DNA from: Puffinus mauretanicus
Taxonomy: Eukaryota > Chordata > Aves > Procellariiformes > Procellariidae
Assembly: GCA_023333565.1 (NCBI GenBank)
Contig: JAJKFH010000611.1
Coordinates: 1,240,001-1,304,000 of the forward strand
Direction of reading: 5' to 3'
DNA: 64,000 nucleotides
In this document: piece by piece, positions 47,859-59,800 of the stretch
Position numbering within the stretch: position 1 is the first letter of the stretch
Layout: every line of letters starts with the position of its first letter
The notes under the pieces: model-generated
Told to the model about the DNA's origin: nothing
Seen by the model: only the letters and a program-made list of their open reading frames with translations
Databases searched by the model: none
Position numbers and translations under genes: made by a program

Positions 47859-50800
47859 GAAAAGAAAAAAGAAAAGAAAAGAAAAAAGAAAAGAAAAGAA
47901 AAAAGAAAAGAAAAGAAGAAAACCTGGGGAAAAAGAAGAAGAAATAGCCAAGAAATTATTACCTGGGGAGTTTGGGTGATTTGCTAGCTCGACTGATTTT
48001 GGGAGATTTCTTTGCTGCCCAGTCATCACTCAGTTCAATATCGCTGGAGTCCGAGCAGTTGCAGCTGTCAATCACAGTGGAAATCAAGCTGTTTCCATAG
48101 ATTTCATCTATCAAGACAGGCCCCAGAAAATGTAAGTGCTGCTTCAGAAAACTGATATCAATTAAAACTCTCAGTCATCAGAAGCATAAATCCGATCCAC
48201 AGGCAGCAGTTGAGATAAAACTATGCAGAGAAAATTAACCATTCTTCACCCTGCCTAGTATAAACTCCAAATTTCCAATGGTTCGAACTGAAGTGAACAT
48301 GATTCAGAGGGGTGAATAGCACTCAATCGACTTCAAAATTGAGACTAAAGAATATTTTCTGCTAATTAGCAATCTATTCCCCACTATTCAAAATACAAGA
48401 AGTTCCCTTTTGTAAAACAGAAGTAATTTGTAAAACATAGTTTCAGAGGTTTGAGCCTAGGTCACACTAAAGATTTTTTTCCCATCAGAAAAAAAATACC
48501 AGATGCCACCTTCCGTGTTGCTTACATAGATTTTCTTTAACTCTTGAGGATTTAATATCTAAAGTATTTCTAAATCATTTTTTATAGAAAGTAACAATTA
48601 AATTCTACCTGTTTTTCCATCCGTTTTAGGATCCATGATGACAAACTCTGGCCGCAACTTGCTGATACGACGTCCTTTCAGGATAGGCACCAGTCCCCCA
48701 AGGTATTCCAGGTACAGAGTATAACATGGACCACCGACCTCTGGGTCATCTTCTGTCCGTTTCATCGTGCAGTGAAGCCGTTCATTACCAGCTGTTGGGT
48801 AGCTGACAAAATCTCTCATATTGTTTGGGTCTGGGATAGGAGGCTTAATTAAATGAAGGAAGGAAAGAGAAAGTTTCCTATAGGTTATTGGTTTGTTTTG
48901 GTTTTTTTTTTTTTCTGTGGTGACTTAATCTCAACTAACTGAATTTGAACCCAACTCTAACTTGGCATGTCAAGATTAGTACAGGTTACTGTGTGAGTTA
49001 TGCAGGACCCAGACAGAGTGGCTGTGTATTATTTAGTTAGGTGTACATAGAAAACTAAAACTAGGTACATCAAAAAGGAAGGTTGGACCTGTGGTTAGAG
49101 GACTGAATTAGACAACAAACCTGTCTTCAAGTCCCAGCTCCATCACAAACTTCTCCTTTAACTTGGTTAATGTGGTCAAGTCTAAGTCTCAGAGTACTGT
49201 GTCTCTTGCTGGCCCTCCAGGTGAACTTGGCCAGGTTCCCATTCTGGCCACTATGCTACAATGCTGCCAGCTCTGGAAGAAGCTTGTACTTTTAATATAC
49301 TTCCAAGCACGTGACCCATCTTTGCTAAGGGCCTATTTGCGTGCAATGTGGTGAAATATGAGCACAAAGCTCAGGGTGGGTTACTTTGCCCTGCTTGCCA
49401 GCACACTGTATTAATCCATGAAAAGCTCAGTCCTAAAGCAGTTGGACTGCTTTTGTCTAGGACAATATAGCGTGTATGATACAATGTGTAATAAGTCAAC
49501 ACAGTTTCTTTCAAAATGAAAGTACAAGAAAAGAAAGTAGGGGAAAAAAGGAGCTGAGGAATGATCTATAATGTTGTCCTCAAGCAAGGGGAATGTATGC
49601 AGGGAAGAGGGTGCCTTGCCAGGCACTGGAGGCATGGCTGACAATGTAGGTGGGAGCATGTGACCGGGGGAGAGCCAGGGTAAAGTATAAAGCAGTGCTG
49701 AGGAGGCTCCAGAAACACCCAGGAAACAGCAGAGGCACGTGGCTTCCGGGAACCCTGCTTCAGCCTCTCAGCCACGCAGCCCCACGACCGCGCCCCACCC
49801 TGACATCCACTCCAGGAGGTGACAGAAGGGTTGTCAGCAATGATGTGCCCCTGTACTGCCTCTGCCCCTCTGATCCCCGTCATGGCTCCCAGCCTTGATA
49901 CAGCCAACTGCTGCCTTCATCCCATCCCATCCCATCCCATCCCATCCCATCCCATCCCATCCCATCCCCTGCCTTCCCTAACAGCCAAGCAAGTGTCACT
50001 GATGCTCTAGAGGGCTGCAGGAGTGGCTCTGGGACAACATGGAAAGCATCCTGGGGAGAAGTAGGTGTGCTAGAAAGAACTGAGAACCACTGGTCTGTTA
50101 AATGCTCTGCATCTTTGGAGATTGAGGAGTTATGGTTACAGCAAGGCATTTTTTGTTCTCTGGCAAATGAAATGTTTCACAGTCACACAATTTGCCCTGA
50201 TTAGCAGTACCCAAATGGAACTGTGCTGAATCATTATTTTATAGTTATAATTTGTTCTCATTTAAGCTGGGCTAACTCCACTGATATCAAATTAGTTATT
50301 CTAGCTCTGCATTGTTTTAACAAGGACCTGAAACTGGCTCAAGAGAATGCTATAACACATACACAAAAAATACGTAACGCAAAAATATATGTTTGAATGT
50401 ACGGCATTTACCAGCTAATGCTCTGGTTTATAGGCTGTGATAAAGAGTTTGGAAATCCTGAGACGTGACTGAGGGCAAAACCATGAAACAAAGGGGTTGA
50501 GCAGATGTATCTGCTAGTGGTACAGGAAAAGGCATAATATCTGGTTCATTTTTCCATAGCACCGTTGGAGCAGTAAGGTTAGCAGAACTCACTATCAGTA
50601 GAAATATTTGGGCAGCCACAGGTCTTAAGTGTAACTTTCCTGGCAATATAAGGACTCATGTAACAAGTAGGGAGGCAACAGTTTTACCACTGTGAATCTC
50701 TCCTATAACCGTGACACAGTTTTATCATCAGTCTGAGCTTCTTCAGAAGTCTCTGTGAGTCACCAGCGTATTTTACCCTTGGAAAGGCCATCCCCATGGA

Positions 50801-53800
50801 ATAATGCAGATAAGCATGTATGAGCCACCTTTTTAGATTTTAATAGGCACCAAATGGATGGGTTCTTGAAGAGGACAGGAATGACCCTTAATCAAGCTTT
50901 TAAAATTATAATTATGATAATTATAATATCTTATAATTTATCCATTGCCACTTAAGAGCACCATGGGGGGAAATCAAGCAACCATTTCCTCTTCCTCACA
51001 CACACACGTTTCTTTCATTTTACCTTGATTGTTGGTATAAAGGCAGTGGTGAGGTACGAGCAGAGCCGAGGGGGCAGGGTCAGTTTGCTGATGTCCTTGT
51101 CATCCCGCAGACAGCTAGCGATGGTCTGCTGGCACAGCAGCTGCAGACTGGAGACCCTGTGCTCGACTCTGACAACGTATAACGCAGGTCCAGAAGCCAT
51201 CAGCAGGCGTGAATCCCTGTGACCCCAACAGATCGAGATGATGGGACGCTGCATGCAGAGGAAAAGGATACAACTTTAAAAGAGCCTGTACTTTCTCCAA
51301 GATAGTTGCACAGCAAGTGATCACATGAATTCAGCACCAATCATGTTACCCTAAGTCTTCCAGAAACTTAAAAGTGCACGCTATTGCCCACAAAAAGGGA
51401 GAAGAATGTGAACATCTGAAATTATCGGTAACAGTGGTTGATGTTTATACAGTGCTTTTTACTCGCAAAGCTTAAAGCTCTAAAGACAAGGAATTGCCTA
51501 TCAAATTCATTACCTAGATAAGATAAGTGACTTTAAAGTCACACAGTGTTAAAAAGCAGGATCTTTTGATGCCCTATCCCGATGATTTTTTCAATCATCT
51601 AATCAAGCCCATCCACTGGCAATGGCTTACATTTTACAACTGAAAAGTTAAATTATATGCCCAGAGACACTTAGTAAACTAGTGGACAAAACCCAGTTGG
51701 CTTTCCTGTCTTGCACCGAGTCTTCTGCTGCACAGTGTCTCTTTTTAACTATTCCCAGAGGAAGTGAACTGTGAAAGAGCACCAGGAACAAAACAGAGAA
51801 TGGCCTTTTGTCTTCTGCTTGTCTACACTCAGAAATGTCTAAACTCATGACAGTAAAACCAGAAGGAGTCAGGGGTGACTGGTACTAAGTGTCAGAATGC
51901 GGGGCAGAATAACAATAAACAACTCAAATGCTGTTTCGGACATTATTCCCTGCTGCCTGAACATTAAGAGTTCATGTGAGAATACTGAGTTGTGCTTGCA
52001 AGGAGCTCCCTAAACTCTCTTCCTAAACCCCATCTTTTTCATGTAAAGCACCAGTCTGTTGTGACTTTTTATAGCCCTATCACTATTACTTTTGCCCTTC
52101 ATGAGTGTTAGCTGCATCCACCTGTCAGCTCTTGCCTTCTGTGTTAGAAAGCATCTGTATTTGCATATATACACATACTGTACGGAATTTCAATCCCATA
52201 GCTGCTATCTCTATACAAATAAACAACACAGAGTAAAGAATCCTCACTCCATGAAGAATACTGTGCAACAGGCTGTAATCACTGAACTACAAAAGGTTTA
52301 CTCCTTCCTGTGAAGGGCTCCCTTCTTTTCACAATCTGTGACACTCAAAAGTTTAAGCAAACATGTTTTTCATCTAAATTATGACCTGTATTTACTGAAA
52401 GATCAGGGTCTCTTTGGAATATCTTTGCTCTTCACAGGATGCACCGAACAAGAATTAACTATACAGAGGATAAGGGTCAAGGCACCATCAGCAGTAGCTT
52501 TTATCCACTCCTCTCTAGTAATACGGTACCCAGATAGCTGTGTTAGACCAGCCCAGAAGCTACTAATCTGGACTAGGGAAAAAAGCTTTCCCTTCAGTTA
52601 CAAATTCAAGATGCTTAAAGGTGAGAAACTGGGACAAGATCTTTTTATGTGAATGATATGAAGCAAAATGCAGCTGCACAGCACTATATCAATGTCTATC
52701 ATCAAGATAAAGGGTTGGACGAAACAAGTTTTTCAGAGAAAAGATCTTCCCTCCTATGTCATCTTATCCTAGATTTAAATTTCAAGGAAAATACTGGTTT
52801 TAAAGTGGAAGGAATGAATAAGCTTCATTTTCATTACATCTAGGCAACACCACACACACACACACACTTCCATGGAGGCACAAACCTTCAGGTTGACTGA
52901 TATGCGAATAGAAAGCAGCAACATGTGAACCTTGTGATTTTCACAGTAATTGCTAAAGGCATTTTGTAGCGGAGAACTTCAAAAGAATTAAGAAATCCTT
53001 TGTGTACCATCAGTAATTATTACATGGCTCATAACCATAATCTGTGGGACAGAGCCTTAAATTTGATGAGAGATCACATAAAGTATCCCCTACTGATTGG
53101 TATTTTCATGATTTAAGAGTGTGGCTCAGCCCTCACACTGTCTGGCAGTTATGAGACAGTTCCAGCTGCTTGCAAAAACAATGCAGTTGAAAAGGCATTG
53201 ACACAATTTAGGTACCTGCCACATCTATTATACGACAACCTGAGAAAGGCATCAGTAGAAGCGACCTTGATTTCCCCAGGGGCTGAAACTCAGCATGGGC
53301 AGAACTATCTATCTGAGCGTTACCGTAGGATCCAAAACGCATCCTTCTGTTCACCTTGCATCAACTAAAGTTTACCTATAAATATGGTGAAGGAACAAAC
53401 AAGTATGTGACTTAGCACACAAATATTTGTTTGTTGGATAGAGTTTAAGGCCAGAAGAGAAGTCCAGTATCCCAGCTATCATAATCCAACACAGCACACC
53501 CAGATAGCCCTACCATGACGTCTAGTATTGCAGCTATTATAACACAATATATCACACCCAGATAGGCCTCTGTTCATCCAAATAGAGTCAAATGAAACCA
53601 CTTGTCTCCTCAGGTTACTGCTGCATGCAGAGAACAGCAGAGATGCAGACAGCACCAGTGCAAGAACCTTTGCAATCTTAAACATATTCCCAAGGAAGAG
53701 GTTCTTCAGAAGCTTTGAAACACTGGGTGGGACCTCTGGCAACATGGCATTGTGGAGCTGGGGAAGACTAGAAAGTCAGAAGTCAAAAGACATTGTCTCA

Positions 53801-56800
53801 CTGCGTGACTTCACCACAGTTTGCCAACAGGCAACCATAGTTCAGCCATCTGCTAAACTTCTGAATGTCTGATGCCCTTATATTCTGTTTATGTATTTTT
53901 ATGTAAACAATGTGAGTGGGTGCACGTTTAAATACATGCGCACACACACAATTCCTACAAGTGTTGTATTGTTTGTAAATAACGACATTTCTACTCCTAC
54001 ATTTGTACATTTAGTCTCCCCACACACCTCACATGTTTTAAACTTGATATTTTCAATCTCATCAAAGAGCGCCTGTACCATACTGGTTTGTCTTTGCTTA
54101 CTGATTCACCAGACGTGCCTTGCCTTCCTTTTCTATACAATGGTCAGTCCCCCAATACTCCTCAAGCCTACACTTGAGGAGCAACACTTAATTTACGTTG
54201 AAGGGCTAAGATTTAAGATGAGGTTCAGGGAAAATTAGCCTGTCATCACAGGCTTGGAGAAATAAAAGATCACCCAAATGCCAGATGTGACCTGACCTTT
54301 AAATGTACTGCTCCAATAATATTTTTCAATAACTACGTTTCCCACTCTTTCCCTAGAAGGACAAGGGATATGAATCAATTACTGCAGCAAGTCAGTTATG
54401 AGCTGGCCACAGCTTTCCTTCCAAACTCTGCTGAGAAAAAACAGTTGAACTCCAACGTCCAAAGCAAAAGTATTGCTCCTCATAAAGCATTTACTTATTT
54501 GCACTCTTTTAGCAAAAAAAGAAGGAAAAAAGTTGTTAATATTCATATTGCACCTATTAGAAAATGAACAAGCAGATTCTAGCACAGAAGAATTTTATTT
54601 TCCATGTTTGCACACTTGTTTTTTTCTGCTAGGAACAAGGAAATGCCGCTACAAATACAACGTCTAATGATAATTTCTGATCTCACTTTGCATATAAAAA
54701 TCCCATCAGGTTTTGAGAAATCTCAGCACAAACTGTAAATACCTGAATGGATTCCAGGGTTTAAATACAAACATGTAGGAAAAAAAAACATCCTGGAAAA
54801 ACCCTTGAACTTCTACAAATAGATAGGATTCAGCTCTATGACAATTATAAGAAATAATTGGCTAAAGGACAAAAAAAAAAAAGATGTTTTATCAGGAGAA
54901 ATATTGACTGAAAACACATCTCAAAAAGCGGCCAACAAGGAGCTCTTTTGCCATTTTTTTGCATGTGGGCTTGCAAGTCAGCTACATCTACTCAAATCTG
55001 TACCCCCAGCTGGGATGTCAACTCCCCTTAGAAAAGCACACGGGAATGGATATTCCTGCTCAAGCTCTGTGGTTGCTTCTTATAAGTCACTCACCTGTCT
55101 CTCTTACAGGAGAGAACATAATGTATATACCTTTCATCACTTGTATGCAGTTCAGTCAATGAAAACACTGTTCAAGCTGGTTCTTGCTCCCTGCCTTGAG
55201 CTCAGAAATCCTGAGCCATGGGGCCTGCCGGCCGCTTGCACTAATCCCTTGTCTGCTGGCACTGGCAATCCCACTGGTAATGAAATAAAAATGGTATTCC
55301 AGGGCAGAAAGCCCAGCAACAAGAGGGATTTTTCTCAGGAGAAAGAACCCAACTGCAAAATAGTATCTAGTGAATGGTATGTATAAGTAAAAATCTGATG
55401 TACGTTGCCTGCTTTCTCTCACTGTGTACTGCTGATGTGGAGACACACATTTTTCCCTCTGCTTTTCTCGGAGGGAAGCTGGAAGGTGCAACGGCTGCAG
55501 TGCCCACCTTGTGAATTGTGTGTGCACAGCTCTGTACTGCCACGGCATTCATGGATGGCTGCTGGAAAGTAATGTAACTTCTTCATTCTTCTGTTCCTCA
55601 TATTTATAGTGGGAATAATATTAACTAGTAAGAATTGATGGTGAAAAAAGCCATAAAGACTACAACATGGTCAGAAATTACCCTGCTGTGGCCTTATATG
55701 ATTTTTCATGCAGCAAACTCTTATTTGATTTGCAGATGTTCCTTATACCCTGTTTCTACAGTAATTTTTTTTTCTTTTTAGATTTCAATACGACGGTGAG
55801 ATTTCATTTTAGCAGAATGAATCTTTGCTTAGACAAGTGTCTCCATTTTCCAGTCCTGATCATGACCCATTTCTGCAGCAGTCAGAGATGATCTTACGGC
55901 CTATATGGAAAACATCAAGGTCTTTATTGATACCCCAAAGAATGTTTCACCAGCTAGTTCTAAACTGTTGCTCTTGTTTCTCTTTCTGTAAGAAAACAAA
56001 CTCTTCTTGAAGCTTTGTTGTCAACTAGTAACAACTAAATAGGATTAATTTCAGGCAATATAAATGAAAGGCAACGTTAATTCAGAAGCAACAAACCTGA
56101 ACACTCTGTGAAATAAATGAAGACAAAGTAAGCAAGGTCAGCTCAGCTGGGTAACATAAAAGGCAGCCTCTTCTCTCAAAGCCTTTTGATTTCAATTTAA
56201 TCTAAAATGGCACCCTCCTTCTCAGGCCTTAGTAAAATAGCTTTTACACAACTACCAGGTTTCTGCAGGATCATATAATCTTAAATCTATCCATTCAGGT
56301 GCCAGGATGTTTCCAGCAGAGAAGCAGCCTGTGAAATGCTGTGAAGGTTGCTGCTGACAGCAACAGGTTTAGAGCAAGTGGGTCATCTTCTCAAAGACTC
56401 CTGGAAACCTCTCCCACAAAGATTTAGCCTTTGGTACACCACTCTGAATTAGGGTTTAAAAATATTACACTGATAAAAATGTGATCACTGTTTTTCTGCA
56501 CCTAATCTTGTTGCCTATACAGCTGATTCTGGAACATACAGGGCTCAGTTCACTCTTACCCTTCTTCTTCATTGCACTTGAGGTTTAATCTGTTCTTACA
56601 CCAGTTATACAGCGGTATAAAATCATAAGATAATGTAAATTTACTCTAGGATTATAGGTGTATAAAAGAGATCAGTATCAGGGTTTCTAAATCCACATTC
56701 TTGGTCCCCTGGTCCTCTCTGGGACATATAGGAAAGAAAATTATAAAAAGCGAAGAAGGAACCAAAATATAATCCACAGCTTTGAACCATCAGATGGAAT

Positions 56801-59800
56801 AATTTCACAGGTTTGTTAAAAAGTCAGCAGTTAGGTAACTTCAAAGTGATCCTGCTGGAGACTCCTCTGTTTAAAGTTCAAATGAGAAAATATGAAGCAG
56901 CTATATCCACTCAGAAGAGAACTTTATGGCAGCAGATATGGTTAGTTGATATAATAAAGACCTGTCTGCACATCAGATGAGAAATATTGAAACGACAGAA
57001 CCGGGTCACAGCATTTCCGGTAAACAATTTTAGCAAGACTGTAAAACAGTCTTGAATGAGTTGATCATTCTCATCCCTGCTTGATGCCAGTGAAGGGTTA
57101 TGAGGATTTAACAAATAATGTAAGAAATTAACATTCTTCTAATAAAAAATTACGAGCACCAGGGCAGCCTGCTGTTGTAATAACATTTTCAAATGTTGAA
57201 AAAGCAAGACCATGAAAAAACTGCCAGCTAAAAGAACTGGGCGTATTTTTGATTCATCAGGTTGGTGTTCGTGTACACAAGGGCAAGCATAGTAAGAGCT
57301 AAGTTTCACAGAAATTGATAGTATATTTTTGAATAGTTATCAGCTGATGAACAGCCTTTAACACATGCTGTTTATTTATAAAATAAGTAAGATATGCTCT
57401 TGATTTATAAAATCAAGTCTTTGGAGTCACAGTATGGACCCGGTTTTCATATAATTGCTTCCCATAAGATAAAGGTCTGGTGTGACTTTCTGAAGTCCCT
57501 TCTGAAATTTGTTCATCATTCTTTCAAGGTTCAAAACAGTTTGATTCTGTGTAGCAGAAGATCAACATTTGGCCAACTTTTACCAATGCTTTTTCAGCTC
57601 TTTCCACTATATTCTGCAAATATATTCTTGCAGCATGTCAGGGTGGCAGGCTGAAGCCTCAGAGCAGGGAACAAGAGAGACTTGTTACGCTACGCTAACT
57701 CTACCACTCTGTTTATGAGTGTTATTTTTCATGCAAAGCTACTGCATTCATTTGGGTACTTCTGAACAAGTGTGATTTCCCTATCTAGGGTTTTATGGTC
57801 GGCAAACTAGGTTTATGAACCATAAAACCGAAGGTAAGGGCTTAAGTTAGTTAATCAAATGATACAGAGGATGCCAAAACCATACTAAAGCTGGAGGAGA
57901 AGGTGACATATAAAACAAATCCTTGAAGGGATCCATGACAACAGTCATCATGGAGATGAGTAACCTGCAGTACCCAAATCTATTCTACCTTGGGGTTTGC
58001 AGTGACTTTATGTTAGGTAACATTCCAGCCAAGTTGTGTATAAATCCTGCATCAGTTCTAGACTGAATTTTGTTATAAACAATAAAATCTCGTTTCCTGA
58101 ATATCCTACCAAAGACAGGACAGACAAACAGCAGAAACAAAAACAGTTCACTATATTTTACTGATAAAATTTTCAGACATCTGCTTTATCAAAGAATTGG
58201 GACAGAGGACCACATGGAAAATCTGCACCTGTAATCCAGTATTCTCTATGTTTGTTGTTGCTTTACTTTTTTGAACTTTGTATTCAGAACAATGCTCATT
58301 TAGAAAAAATGTGCTTTTCCAGTCACACATTTGCTTGCTTCAGAAGAAACAGTTTTAGCAGAAGAGTTCGAGATGAGGACATTCTTTTCTTCAATTCTTT
58401 TCTTCAATAACCAGTAATGAATTTTGTAAAATCCCATTACAAGGCTGACTGTCATGGTACAGAAAACTAATTAATTTACTCTGATGAATTTGTCATCAGA
58501 CAAATTACTGGGACCACTGACTCACTCTGTCATCTTTGCATATACATCTTTGGAGCAGAGACACAGAATAACAAAAGTTACTAGCAATTTTTTTTGCAAC
58601 AGCGTTTTTTGTCTGGTTTTGTTAGTAAACCAAATACTTAGCAATGTTCTAGCATACCTGTCACTTAGCTGGTAATACCGTTAGACCAGCATTCAAATAC
58701 ATAGAAGCATAAAGTCCACATGAGCAGATACAGGTGTCCTTCTGAAAGACCCCCTCACTTCTTCCTGCAGCTGAGTAAATAGGAATTTAAATGCACTAAA
58801 TAAAAAGAATAAACACTAACTAGTGAGAGAAGAGGAGTGGCTCTAATTTTAGGCAGGTTTATGCACACAGTTTTTTAATCAACATAAATACATCAGTTTG
58901 AATGTTATTTTACCCTGGTTTCCTAAGGAAATGAGACTCCATGACTGTGTTATTAATTGGTGGTTGCCACCCCCCCCATCCTTCACTTCCAACCTGGCTT
59001 ACAACTTCTGAAGCTGTTGGCTTTTCATCTGAAGTTGACAAAGGGGGAAAAAATCTCCATGATGTTAAAATGCTGCAACTTCAGTGAAAATTAGCAGCTG
59101 AAAAGAGCAGAGTGCCTCATGTTAATATTTTCATTATGAGAAATACGGCAGTATGAACTTGGCAGTTACCTGTTCTGTATGACCTGTCAGTTGTCCTGTA
59201 AGTACTCCTATAATGGCAGAATAATTAGCCCTCACGTCAGCCACAATATGTGCTTTCTCCCAGCTGATTAAGTAGAGGAGAAAGAAGAGCTGAAAATATG
59301 AAAAGAAGTTGATGGGATATAGGGAGAACTAGAGGAAATGAAGGCATTTGAGGTGATTGGGAACAAAGTGGGGGAGAGAGCAGTAAGAGATGAGCCTGCA
59401 CACACGCACACCTTAAAGCAACCTGACCCCATCAGTTCCACTGCTCAAACCACAGCTGCTTGATTTCACAGCTTGACACCAGAGTGTTACACCGGTTCAA
59501 CAGCTAACATGGACATACGGTATTCTGGTACTGAAGTAACAGAACGAGGTTTGGTTTTTACCTGGTCTGGGAATAAGCAACACTGGTATAAATATGTTTT
59601 CTCTAGAATCGATCCAGAGAGGAAAGGGCTGTGCTACTTAGCTGAAATGGCTATGTTTAAGACAATAAAGCTGTGTGTATGGGTAAGTCCTTTAGATATC
59701 TAAATCAGCATTAGACGTCACTGTACATATTTAGATTGGCTGTAGAGAACATTATTTTATACATTACAGTACTAAAGAATTCTATCTAAATTAGAGTGCT

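Larger units (their letters stand above)
46415..47962 (-). other. TULP4 intron with coding-like plus-strand remnant
   Basis: A 1.5 kb intron. On its plus strand, 47450-47794 looks coding-like and ends at an A-rich tract; both are listed separately. Nothing else was recognised. Confidence 0.7.
48844..51023 (-). other. TULP4 intron
   Basis: A 2.2 kb intron holding a T-run at 48901-48914, a MIR relic, a moderately GC-rich stretch at 49640-49900 without a recognisable exon, and an (ATCCC)n repeat. The long frames at 49566-49907 and 49880-50149 follow base composition and repeat structure and are not supported. Confidence 0.7.

Noticed and set aside
47718..48029. 103-codon minus-strand ORF rich in Phe/Ser/Leu
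   Set aside because: Translation of the (CTTTT)n microsatellite next to a TULP4 exon.
49088..49150. Possible tRNA gene
   Set aside because: The A- and B-box-like segments belong to a MIR head; no complete cloverleaf or terminator is present.
49880..50149. 89-codon minus-strand ORF with GMGWD repeats
   Set aside because: Translation of the ATCCC pentanucleotide repeat.
54838..55386. 182-codon plus-strand ORF in a TULP4 intron
   Set aside because: No family resemblance, no promoter or splice support, and ordinary intronic composition.
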